Origin: Eopsaltria australis
Lineage: Eukaryota > Chordata > Aves > Passeriformes > Petroicidae
Assembly (NCBI GenBank): GCA_034509425.1
Contig: JAVTVJ010001332.1
Coordinates: 62,001-126,000 of the forward strand
Length of the DNA stretch: 64,000 nucleotides
Direction: 5' to 3'
The position numbers and the translations under genes were made by a program. Within the stretch, counting starts at the first letter, position 1; each line of letters starts with the position of its first letter. The notes beneath the pieces are model-generated. The model ran no database searches. It was given only the letters and a program-made list of their open reading frames with translations, and had not been told where the DNA came from. This document shows, piece after piece, positions 39,201 to 48,968 of this stretch.

Positions 39201-41847
39201 AAATGATGACACTGAGAATACAAGGGACAGTCCTTTTGATGTCAGGAAAGAATTCATCATTAGGCCAAGATTTGCCCTTTAATTAAAACATTATCACAAT
39301 GATAATGTTAAATGAAACGCAGTTTTGAGGAATTCAGTGAAATAACACTAAAATGACAGAAGCTATCACACATTTTTCTCCTGAAGCAGCCATATTTCAT
39401 TATACATAACTGAATGTTAGAAAGCAATCTAGTGTGTTTTGCCATCCTTGTCTCAGGCTAAGGTAATTATTAGTCTGAGGGTTTCTCTCTTTCTCTTCCC
39501 TCCCCCCGCCTTTTTTTAACTGTGCTTACCCAAGAGGAAAATGAACCATGGTACTTATCAGCACAATGCATACATCAATGATACCAAAGGCAACTTTCCA
39601 TGGCTAAAGCCAGAGGTTAGCTGCAAATCCATTTGTGATTAAAAAGAAAAAAATAAAATAAAAATAAATATCTGTGAATCTAGGCTATAGCTGAGTGATA
39701 AGTGCAGAAAAGTCAAAAAACATGACAATGTAATTCACGTTAGTATTGGATCAGAAAGGCTGTTAAAATATCAAGCAGCAGAGGTGAAAAAAATCATCCA
39801 AAAGGGAACTGAAAACATACTTCCTAAAAGAATAATAATGTCATAAATTCTTCAGTCATATAGTTATTTGCAGTCAGTCTAGAAAGAATATTTGACAAAA
39901 AGAATTTGGTTTTTTTGCACAAAAGTATTTTAAATATCAGATTATAAAAATAATGCAATAATTAAAAGACCCTTAAGATCTTAAGGACAATGACCTTAGA
40001 CTAAAGAAACACTAAAATTTCAGATTATTGAAGATGACACATTCAAGTTTTTAAAAAATCATACAATGTTTACTATGTTTTTGAATTTGTTTTAGTTTTG
40101 TTATCTCTGTTTTAATTTCAAGTTGTGCAAATTATATTTTAGTAAATCCTATTTCAATTTTATATCTTTCAAAGGTATCTCCATATGACAAAGGTTTTTT
40201 TTTTACATTAGTTACCAGTACTATATAATCTCTTCAAAGTTTCATGAAATTTCATAAATTACCTGTATCTACAATCACTGAATAAAAAATTATTAATTAC
40301 ATTAAAAAATCCATTATAAATTTGACAAACTTTCTTTTCTGGTCAAAAGGAAGTTTCAGAATGAAGAGGCATCATTCTATATGTGGCTATTCTCAAAAAT
40401 AAAAATATTAGTTTACCCAGCAATCATGTTTCCAGACAGCCAGATGGTGTTTTTATTATCCATTATTTATTAATTTAAATTAAAACATGTTTGCTATCTG
40501 TGTCTTCTACTAGTCTTCATTTTATCAGAAAAATAACCTTCATTGTATCCAAGGATTAATAAGACAGGTATAACGGAGACTCACACATTGGGCATTTTGC
40601 TGACTTCACTGAAGGATCAGCTATTCTTTATATTCCTGCAAGATGGAGAACTCTTTTTGTACATAAAAGTAATCCAGGTTAAAGCAGGATTTCACAAAAT
40701 AATTTTTTTTCTGTTAACTTATCCATGCTCACAGTTTAAACTGTTTACTATGAAATACAGTAAATTTGAGGTTGAACGCACATATTCTCGTAATTAATTG
40801 CATAATTTATTAGTCCTATCAAATATGTTACTTAAAACCTAGCTATCCAAACTACATAATGATAAGGTTTTACAAACGGAATTAAAGAGTCACCATTGAT
40901 ATCATAAAAGGAAGGTATTAAATCTCTTCTTAAATTTAATTATGAAAACAGAGAAATCCTAGAGTAACAGCAAGTGTTGTTTCTACCAGAGGAAAGCTAA
41001 AGATTTTTAAATGGAATAGAGATTAAAGAAATTTGTATGTTTCTATAGCATCTTGTTTTCACCTGAAAGGGTGAGAGAATTTCAGTCCTATGATTGTTAA
41101 AAAAATGTCATGAATACAAACATTTGGGTGTCAAAATCTTGCATGTGCACAATTTGAGTTTAAATACTAGCTTTGCTGTTGTTTTAAGGTTATTTTCTAA
41201 TTGTGGAAATGCCTCTACCTCTCCTCTACATTTCCAAATATATTGATATTAATATTTACATAGGGTTTTTAATGAAATGTACTGCTACTATATAATTGTA
41301 TTCTTGGCTGCTTAAAATGTGAAAAATGCAATCCCAAAGACAGATCTTCTGGACCAGCTTCACTTTTTGTGACATAACTGCTTCTTATATTATGTTTTTC
41401 TATATTTTGACATTCCAATGATGTTTGTATGATGGGCCGTTTAGGAGAGATTACAAACAAAACAGAATACATCATTTTAGATGCACTCATTGCTAAGCAC
41501 AAACCCACTGCTTTTGTCTTATCTGTAGGTGTGCCTGTGCCTGTGTGTTCATGTGCATTTTCTGTATGTCTGTTTGGCAAACATTTTGCCCAGCTTTAAG
41601 CACATGGTTACAACCTGCTTCTTTACTTGCTGCAAAAGACGACTTGATGTATTTTTCATAAGTAACTTGGTCACTCATTTCCACAAACTCATAACTTCTG
41701 AGCTTAAGGTGGATACCTAAATTAAGGGTAAAATAGATTTATAGCTAGAGTACAACCACCAGTCTGACAATATCTAAAGACACTGCATAACTGAGGGTAA
41801 GTGTAGGAATGACATCTGGTTGTTTCTGCCATAGTTATTAAGCCATT
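36253..41847. other. AT-rich non-coding DNA, nothing recognised
   Basis: More than 5 kb without identifiable gene or transposon. A small cluster of overlapping CTAGAATGCT direct repeats and a CTAGAATTCTAG palindrome lie at 38351-38376. Confidence 0.6.
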
Positions 41848-41942
41848 GACTAATTTAGGGTGGAAAGCATCTCTGGAGGTCACCTAAGCTAACAATTTCT
41901 GTGTGTGGTCCACCAGTAGTAACCAGTGTGGTTGCCTCAATA
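41848..41942 (-). mobile_element. Probable CR1-type LINE 3' scrap
   Basis: TTTAGGGTGGAAAGCATCTC then TGGAGGTCACCTAAGCTAAC resembles the reverse complement of a CR1 subfamily 3' end whose usual wording is GGAAGGGACCTCTGGAGGTC. No octamer tail is visible and the right end fades. Confidence 0.45.
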
Positions 41943-42007
41943 AAGTAGATTCCAGTGGAATATGAACAGTACAGGACCAGAATAACACTGACTGGTACTT
42001 AAGGTTA

Positions 42008-42172
42008 AATATTTGATTGGTTTAATATTTGATTGGTTTGGTTTGTTGTTGTTGTTTTGCTTTGTTTTTTGTTTTGGTTTGTTTTTTTGTTTTTGAGGGG
42101 TTTTTGGGGTTTTTTGGTTTTTTGTTTTTTTGTTTTGGTTTTGGTTTTTTCTTTGTTTTGTTTTTTTTTTCT
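42008..42172. repeat. 16-bp tandem duplication leading into a G/T-rich low-complexity tract
   Basis: The word AATATTTGATTGGTTT occurs twice in exact tandem (42008-42023 and 42024-42039). It continues into about 130 bases made almost only of T and G (42033-42170), with runs such as GGGG-T5-GGGG-T6. An overlapping 72-codon frame rich in Phe, Gly and Cys is an artefact. Confidence 0.9.
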
Positions 42173-43310
42173 ATAGGGATGGAACTAACGCTTTTATTTC
42201 TAATATGTAAACATTGGTTTCTTGTGGAAATATTTATCAGATGTTAATCAGAATCTTACTGAACCATTTCACTCATTTAAAAATGTTGAAGACAGAGCAA
42301 GGCCACCTGTAGTCTTCACATATGCCAGTATAACTCAAGTTCCACCTTGAACTGCAATTTGCACCTACTCAGACCATAGGCCTTGCTATGTCCATCTGTT
42401 TCTTTTCTTCTTCATTTTCAGTACATCTTATTCTATGAAGATGCATTCTTATTCTGTGACATTGCTCAAGCAGTACAGAAGCTACAGAACTCTGACTGCC
42501 AAGAGAACCGCCCAGAAGATCCACTTCCAGCTGGCTGCTGATGTGCCTAATTCCTGAGGAGCTTTGCAGGTAGTCTACAGAGAGAACACAGCTGCTGAAC
42601 CTCATGTAAGAGAAAGAGGGCAGTGGAGAAATAGGATCAGTAGGACAAGATCAGTGTAGAAATAAAAAGCAAAGAATATACATTTTAGAAGTCAGAAAGA
42701 ACAAACACCCGTGTCAAGGCTGGCTTTTTAAGAATGGAAAGAATACCAGTGTTTTGGGGGGTAAGAGGTATCAGTTGCTGTTTCTGCTGTGCCTGCAGAA
42801 CAGCTGGTTTAGGATTTCTGCAAATACATGATCCTACAGTATACTGCATTCCCCAGAAAGAGGTGGTGCTGCAGATGTACCTCTACTCAAAAATGAAGAA
42901 AGACAGTTTGCTGTTGTTATAGAAGCTGCATGATTACTTTATTGGGTAGAGCAGGTTTTCTAGAAACACAGTTCCTAAGTCTGGATATTTTTTAGAGTCC
43001 CTCTTCATTTGTATTGGGATGCAATTTAGTCACAACACCTGTACTTGTAAGGTGTTCTTCCTAGAGTCTGAACAAAGTAATTAGTATTAATTTTTGATCT
43101 TCTCTCAGTGATGCCTACTGTTCGTTTTTTAATCTTGAAGCAATTGTTACAGGTTAATTGTCTATACCTTAAATTTATTTTCCCTCTGGAAGTACAATGA
43201 TCTTTCTGTCACTTTCTTTTGACTATCACTTCACAGCAGCTAAAAGTAGTGAGTAACATTTTGCCCTAAGCTAATACAAGTTGGACCAGATGCCAACAGA
43301 TAGACTTCCG
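42173..43310. other. Non-coding DNA, with one exon-like segment
   Basis: AT-rich; holds the exon-like segment 42422-42569 listed separately, otherwise nothing recognised. Confidence 0.5.
42422..42569 (+). other. Exon-like segment of unknown status (148 bp)
   Basis: A near-ideal splice acceptor (a pyrimidine-rich run ending TTCATTTTCAG at 42421) is followed by 148 bases ending in CAG and then GTAGTC, an acceptable donor at 42570. In the frame starting at the first exon base, 39 codons are open before TGA at 42539-42541 (peptide begins YILFYEDAFLFCDIAQAVQK). I recognise no domain. No neighbouring exons can be identified, and a minus-strand frame of 78 codons overlaps it, so it may be chance or a non-coding RNA exon. 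Confidence 0.2.
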
Positions 43311-43751
43311 AGAGGAGTGTCATGAAGATGCAGCTCAAGCATCTCCTGATAATGACAGGTTGAGAGAGTTGGGGTTGTTCAACCTGTTGAAGAGAAGGCT
43401 CTGGGTAGACCTTCTAAAAGCCTGGATTTAGGAGCCCTTTATTAAGGGAATGTAGTGACAGAATGAGGGGTAATGGTTTTAAACTGAAAGAGCAGAAATT
43501 TTAATAGATATTGAGAAGTAATTTGCTACTGTGATGGTAGTGAGACAATGAAAGAGTTGTCCCAGAGAAGCTGTGAATATCTCATCTCTGAAGTGTTTAA
43601 GGCCAGATTGGATGCCAGCTTTGAGCAACCTAGTGAAAGGTTTCCCTGCCCATGGCAGTGGGACTGGGAAGTGGATGATCTTGAATAAAGCTTTGAATCC
43701 AAACCATCCTATGAGTCTATGATCTTAAGATTCTATGATTCTATCTATGAT
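43311..43751 (+). mobile_element. CR1 LINE, 3' end with octamer tail
   Basis: The copy contains GACAGGTTGAGAGAGTTGGG, AGAGAAGGCTCTGGGTAGAC, GGTTTTAAACTGAAAGAGC, GTTTAAGGCCAGATTGGATG, CCCTGCCCATGGCAGTGGGA and ATTCTATGATTCTATC in the expected CR1 order, finishing with the octamer tail at about 43720-43751. A family-A LTR begins at the very next base. Confidence 0.95.
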
Positions 43752-44655
43752 TGTTGTGGTTTAACCCTTGCTGGCAATTAAGTACCACACAGTTGTGCTT
43801 ACTTACCCTAGAGGGAGAATGAGTTGAAAGGCTGAAAGTGTGAAAATTCATGGTTGAGATGAACACAGTTTAAAGAATAAAGCAAAAGTACACCTGCAAG
43901 CAAAGCAAAACAAGGAATTCATTCCCTACTTCCTATCACCAGGAAAGTCTTCAGCCATCTCCAGGAAAGCAGGGCTACATCATGCACAAAATTTACTTAA
44001 TGTCATAACTTAAGAATGTTCCCCTCTTCTTCTCCTTCTCCTTCTCCTTCTCCTTCTCCTTCTCCTTCTCCTTCTCCTTCTCCTTCTCCTTCTCCTTCTC
44101 CTTCTCCTTCTCCTTCTCCTTCTCCCTTCTCCCTTCTCCCTTCTCCCTTCTCCTTCTCTCTCCTCTCCTTCTCCTTCTCCTTCTCTTCTCCTCCCTTCTC
44201 CTCTCTCCTTTCTCCCTCCTCTCCTCTCCTCTCTCCCTCCCCTCTCCCTCTCCTCTCCCTCTCCCTCTCCCTCTCCTTCTCCTTCTTCTCCTTCTCCTTC
44301 TTCTCCTTCTCCTTCTTCTCCTTCTCCTCCTTCTCCTCCTTCTCCTCCTTCTCCTCCTTCTCCCTCTCCCTCTCCTCACTGCTTTTATTACTAAGTGTGA
44401 TGTGATATGTTATGGAATATCCCTGTGGTCATTTAGGGTCAGTTGTCCTGGCTGTATCACTTCCAGCTATTTGTGAACCCCCAGCCTCCTGGCTGAAGGT
44501 GTAGTGTGAGAAGCAGAAATTGCCTTGAGACTGCATAAATGCTTCTCAGCAACAACTAAAGCATTCCAGTGGTTAACAACACTGTTTTAATCACAAATCC
44601 AAAATAAACAAGCTACTATGAAGAAATTTAACTCTATTTCAGGCAAGGCCAGTAT
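43752..44655 (-). mobile_element. Solo ERV LTR, family A (minus strand), expanded by a microsatellite
   Basis: The plus strand starts TGTTGTGGTTTAACCC and carries the same ordered blocks as the copy at 35.0 kb: a TACCACACAGTTGTGC block, GGAGAATGAG, the TCAGCCATCTCCAGG block, a pyrimidine stretch, ATGGAATATCCC, a GGGTCAGTTGTCCTGGCTG block, AACAACACTGTTTTAATCAC and TACTATGAAGAAATTTAACTC. It is about 360 bases longer than expected because the pyrimidine stretch upstream of the decayed TATA position has expanded to 359 bases. No coding region is attached. The LTR terminus near 44655 is degenerate (CAGTATA instead of an AGGACA-type end). Confidence 0.88.
44019..44377. repeat. 359-base uninterrupted pyrimidine tract, (TTCTCC)n and derivatives
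   Basis: Every base from 44019 to 44377 is C or T on the plus strand. The left third is a regular hexamer array (TTCTCC); then come CCCTT and TCTCC variants; and the right part holds CTTCTTCTC and CTCCTT units, which suggests successive waves of expansion. It lies inside a family-A LTR at the site where the 35.0-kb copy has only about 24 pyrimidines. The Ser-Pro and Arg-rich frames on the two strands (44016-44405 and 43993-44379) are translations of this tract and not genes. Confidence 0.97.
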
Positions 44656-46258
44656 ACTTGATGTCTCTTTTACAGGCATCCCCTGTGTCTGAAGCCCTAT
44701 CTGTATTGAGCAGATTTGACAATGTTGGCTATCTACAGGTTCTCTTTCTGTTTTGTTAAGAAATGGTCAAAAACCAAAGAACAGTGCCCACTCTGCATGC
44801 AGTATTTCTAGTCTATCTTCCACAGAATTTGTGATGTAGATGACTTTGAGGAATAGATACGCAGACCTTCAGGAAAAGGGTCTTCTGCCATCCTTGACAG
44901 CTACAAATTTTATTCACAAAACACCCCAACATGGAAACTCCATACTTCAGTTGAATTTGTCAGTCTTGCACTATCTTCTTTTAACTGAGAAGCATATGTC
45001 AGCATGACAAATATGATTCTCCAACTCAATTGTATGTTGAAGAGAGATGTTGAGACTCATGAATTATCATAATACCTCCATATGAGGCAGATTTTCAAGA
45101 ACTAAATTACATTTCATCTCTGGATGATATTGATCAATCCCCCCGGAGCAATGAAACTCCAGGGATATCATGTTCCATTTCAGAAGAGATAGGTTCATGT
45201 AATAGTAAGTTCTCCTCTAGAGGTTTCAGAAAGTTCTGGTGAGGATTCTTCTGTGAACAAGTGAACTCAGTTACATGCTAACGCTGACTTAAACAACAGT
45301 GAGTGTTCTTAGGACAAATGTATTTTTGTCCGGTGTATTAAGCTACCAGCTGAGAGGACACCAGAACAGTTTCAGCTATCTTTGGACATTGAGGAGCCAG
45401 CCAGGGAGGAGAAGATATGAAGACACAGTAGCCAGGTCAGCTCCACAGTTGAGGCTGCAGGGAACAACGCAGAAGACATTTGCCATACTCTCTCATATAT
45501 TCAGACAATATAAGTAGGTGGGAAAGTTCTCATCCCCTACGGTCAAGAAGATGATAAAAACAAAGGTAAAGATCTATCTCCACAGCACTTTATTAGGAGC
45601 CCCTCTTCAGGAAGAGACAGTATGCTTTCCTTGTACACAGTCTCTCTGATTGCACAGAAAAGTGAAGTCCACAAGTTCACAATCGTATTGACAATAGTAA
45701 ATCCTACTGACAACACAGTCAAGGCAGTCCCAGTGTAGGGGTAGGAAGAAATATCATGGCAAAGGTCTGTTTAAGAAGAGGTAATCAAGAAACAGAGATA
45801 GTAGTATACATAGAAAAGAGAAATAAGAGAAGCTGGATAATATGCATAATTCATAACTTCACAATACATAACTTCAATAAATGTCTGTTATTACTAACTC
45901 ATTGAATGTTTTTTCTATTTGATACTCACAGTTTTGTCACATATTAGCAGTCTATCAAATAGTTGCATTAAGTACAGGAAGAAACACCTAGTATGTGATG
46001 TAAAGGTTCCATGAAAAACAACCATTTTGTTTTTCTCCCTGTTTGTTACCACTGCCTCCTGCCAGTAACTCAGTGGAAGACTTAGGAATTAACAAACAGC
46101 TAAGATATATTTTCCATTATCCAAAACTATTTCTAACAAATCACATTTTGATACAAGATTTTTTCTCCCACTCTCTCCTTTTAAAATATTGTGAAGGATA
46201 TCTACCCTGCAATGAGTTTAATACATCCAATCCAAAAGGTTCAAAAATGCCTTTTAGA
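44656..46258. other. Non-coding DNA, nothing recognised
   Basis: Composition is a little more balanced at about 45300-45780. The wording (for example CAGCACTTTATTAGGAGCCC near 45581) is reminiscent of an old LTR, but I cannot place it in any family. Confidence 0.5.
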
Positions 46259-46278
46259 GTATTGTAATATTACAATAC
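46259..46278. repeat. Perfect 20-bp palindrome
   Basis: Bases 46259-46278 (GTATTGTAAT followed by its reverse complement) form an exact palindrome with no spacer. Confidence 0.95.
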
Positions 46279-46409
46279 CAATACTGCCACAAGAACAAAG
46301 AGTTTTGTTTTGTGATATTTCTGTTCTCATTGTTCTGAGATTGTCATGAAGATGGATTCTATACAGTTTCCTGCTTTATTTTTGCAGTCTTTGTTATGAA
46401 TATGGTCTG

Positions 46410-46541
46410 ATTTTGTGCCAACCTTTGTCACAAGAATGAAAATGAGAATACATTATGAAAACTAAAATGTAATCAGCATTAAAATTCTGTGATAGCTCAT
46501 TCTTGTGACAAAGAGATCACTGGGAAAGAATGGCACAAAAT
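46410..46541. repeat. Inverted repeat: 17 + 11 bp paired, 57-base loop
   Basis: Bases 46423-46439 are the exact reverse complement of 46497-46513 (17 bp). Bases 46410-46420 are the exact reverse complement of 46531-46541 (11 bp). The outer pair is offset by a 2-base gap on the left and a 17-base gap on the right. Weaker matching continues outward (46321-46345 resembles the reverse complement of about 46553-46582), so the arms may once have been longer than 100 bases. It could be the terminal inverted repeats of a small, old DNA transposon, or an inverted duplication. No family recognised. Confidence 0.8.
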
Positions 46542-46919
46542 TAATCAATTATAGTGACAGTCTCACGATTGTAATAAGAATAGAAAGTGGCACTACATTT
46601 TGTGCATTTACATAACTGAGGGATGGTTTAAAATTAACTCATTCATAACTGCATACTCACATCTTTTCCTGGAAAACCTGAACGGTTGCACACTGACTAA
46701 TGACCATAGATAGTGAACATGTTCTGATATAAAAAAAAATTCTCAGATTCTTTGAGTCATTCCCCAATATTTTCATAATCTCTTTCTAATTTTCTTTTTT
46801 TCTGCCAGAAAGGCAAAAGTCTCATCATCAGCTCCTAATGCATTGCTATATATTCTGAATGTGCAGTGAGAAGGAAAACAGAAATGCTTCTTTGCAAATT
46901 TAAAAAAAAAACAAACCAC

Positions 46920-46924
<5 letters not shown>

Positions 46925-46956
<32 letters not shown>
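46925..46956. repeat. (GA)n microsatellite
   Basis: About 16 uninterrupted GA units. Confidence 0.95.
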
Positions 46957-46958
<2 letters not shown>

Positions 46959-47002
46959 AATGCCCTGAAATTCTGCTCTTTGAGTTATTTTGTTTAATGT
47001 TT

Positions 47003-47031
47003 CTTTTTTTCTTTTTTTTTTTTTTTTTTTT
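47003..47031. repeat. T-rich tract (T7-C-T20)
   Basis: Two T runs separated by one C, 50 bases after the GA microsatellite. It resembles a strong polypyrimidine tract followed by CAG (47031-47034), but no exon could be supported downstream. Confidence 0.9.
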
Positions 47032-48693
47032 CAGATTATTTTATCTCTTTTCTTATCTGGATTAAAAAGGATGCATAAAAAAAAGGGAATTTTCAGGAAT
47101 ACCTTAAGAATACAGATATAAGGGTGTTCAGAAAACTGTTCTGTCTAGTTACTGGCTCTTTCCTAGTTATAAGGCAGTATTCTCAGACTCCATTAAAAGC
47201 CTAGACATGTAGAACAAGGGCTGAGGTCTCATGGTAGATTAATCTGGCTACATACTCCACGTAGGCAGATTTTTACTGGCAGAAAAGAACTATAGTGTCC
47301 TTCACAAGTCAATGGCAGCTCTAGAAAACTTCATCAGGGAGAAAGTGAATGGAAACACCCAATGTTGTCCTTGCTGTGACTGGATCCTGGTAAACACCAA
47401 GGCAACTTAGACCATGGCAAATTTAAAAAAAAAAAACCCTCTGAGAAACAAACAAACTCATTCAACAATGGACAGAAGCAACCTTCAGGTAGGAAGGAAC
47501 TATTCTGTAATGCAGACGTGAAAGACAGTTGGCATGGAAGCTTAAAGTTTGGTAAGGATTTTTGGGCTACTTTTCTCAATACCTCGCATTTACCATTTAC
47601 AAAGACAAAATAACCCAGAAGGAAGAGCTGATTCGATTTGGGTCAGCATGGTTTTGATAATATTATAAACATTGTCTTTCCTCAGGTATGTGCTCATTTA
47701 CATCTGATTTTGTACTGGTTATTAAAAGGTTACTCTGCTTCTCTTGGGCCTGTCTACATGTTTATAAAAACTGAAGAAAATAAAATGTTCTCTGGTTCCA
47801 GTGATCCTGCTACTTCATAAGATTTGTGACTATGCAACTGGAAAATGATAAAGAACTTTGTCTGTTAGCTGGATATCTAACAATAAAAAAATTGTGTTCT
47901 GGAGATTTCACTCCTAATGTTTGAACTCTTTCCATCATAGTACATTTTCATAGAGCTGAAGGTGGGATCTGATATGAACAGCCCTCTTTATAGATAAATG
48001 TGGCTGTCAAGTTATTACACTGCTATATTTTCTCTTCATTACAGTTGTCTTACGGTTAGCAAATTATACAAAATAGGGCTTCTGATACTCTAAAGCATTC
48101 TTAACCACTAGGAAATTCTTTTTCTCCTTCTTGCCAAAGCTCACTGCAGAGATACAAAAAAAAAAATACTGCTCACAGAAATGTTAGATATCAAGAAAAT
48201 GCACATAAGATAATTTTGGGGCGTATTTTTAATAGTTTTGGGTTCTAATAAAGAAAAACTATTTATTCCACGATTTATACTTTACTGCTAAATTATATGA
48301 AAAAATGCACAAAAAATTATCAATTATGGAGTTTACAGAATTGCCATATAATCATCAAAACTAATATGAGTTTTATATATTTTAACTTAAGAATTTTCAT
48401 CAAGCAATTCTTATATTAGCACTGTTGCTAAATCTACTTTTTAATAGGCTGGGATTGAGTGAATTTCTTTTCCTCGTAGCTGGTGCAGCGCTGTGTTTTG
48501 GATTTGGTATGAGAATGTTAATAACACACTGATGTTTTAGTTCTTGCTAAGTTGTGTTTATCCTATGTCAAGGACTTTGTGTCACATTTTCTGCCACTGA
48601 AGTGCTCTACAGGAATCTGGGATGAAGTATGGCCAGGATAGGTGATCCAGACTGGCCAAAGGGCTATTCCATGCCACAGAACATCATGTATAG

Positions 48694-48701
48694 TATATAA
48701 A
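48694..48701 (+). promoter_or_regulatory. TATA box of family-A LTR
   Basis: TATATAAA in the expected place between the GGGCTATTCC and GGGGAAGAGTTGACC blocks of the LTR. Confidence 0.65.
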
Positions 48702-48829
48702 TGGGGAAGAGTTGACCAGGAACAGCTGATCATTGCTTGAGGATAGGCTGGGAACTGGGCAGTAGTTATAAGCTGTAATGTGCATTGCTTGTTTCTCTTA
48801 GATTTTAATCTTCTTTCCCTGATTTTCAT

Positions 48830-48957
48830 AGTAATAATGATAATAACAATGATAATAATATGATGATGATGATGAATATATGTAATAATAATAATAATAA
48901 TAATAATTATTATTATTAATTATTATTATTAATTATTATTATTAATTATTATTATTA
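48830..48957. repeat. AAT/ATT microsatellite, self-complementary, ending in a 13-bp tandem array
   Basis: Imperfect (AAT)n and (GAT)n units lead to a pure (TAA)n run ending at 48906. It switches polarity to (TTA)n, giving a self-complementary junction around 48906-48907. The right part is four copies of a 13-bp unit, A(TTA)4, at 48907-48918 (lacking the first A), 48919-48931, 48932-48944 and 48945-48957. The family-A LTR normally carries ATT-rich sequence here, so the array probably grew from the LTR itself. Confidence 0.92.
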
Positions 48958-48968
48958 ACATCCTCATC

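Larger units (their letters stand above)
46579..48446. other. AT-rich non-coding DNA with simple repeats
   Basis: No gene recognised. Contains a GA microsatellite and an adjacent T tract (listed separately). Frames such as 47334-47579 minus show no domain. Confidence 0.55.
48447..48960 (+). mobile_element. ERV LTR, family A (plus strand), 3' half lost in an ATT repeat
   Basis: The plus strand reads in sense: GGCTGGGATTGAGTGAA, GCTGGTGCAGCGCTGTGTT, AACACACTGATGTTTTAG, CTGGCCAAAGGGCTATTCC, a TATA box, then GGGAAGAGTTGACCAGGAAC and GGCTGGGAACTGGGCAG. These are the reverse complements of blocks in the two minus-strand copies, so all three belong to one family. After about 48820 the LTR passes into an expanding ATT-type microsatellite, and the polyadenylation half of the LTR is missing. 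A different LTR (family B) starts directly after the repeat. Confidence 0.87.

Noticed and set aside
42029..42247. 72-codon Phe/Cys/Gly-rich frame that looks like a transmembrane peptide
   Set aside because: Encoded by the G/T-only low-complexity tract.
42369..42605. 78-codon minus-strand frame overlapping the exon-like segment
   Set aside because: No recognised domain and no minus-strand splice or start context; only the plus-strand splice signals are noteworthy.
43993..44405. Arg-rich and Ser-Pro-rich frames of 128-129 codons
   Set aside because: Pure translations of the pyrimidine/purine simple repeat on both strands.
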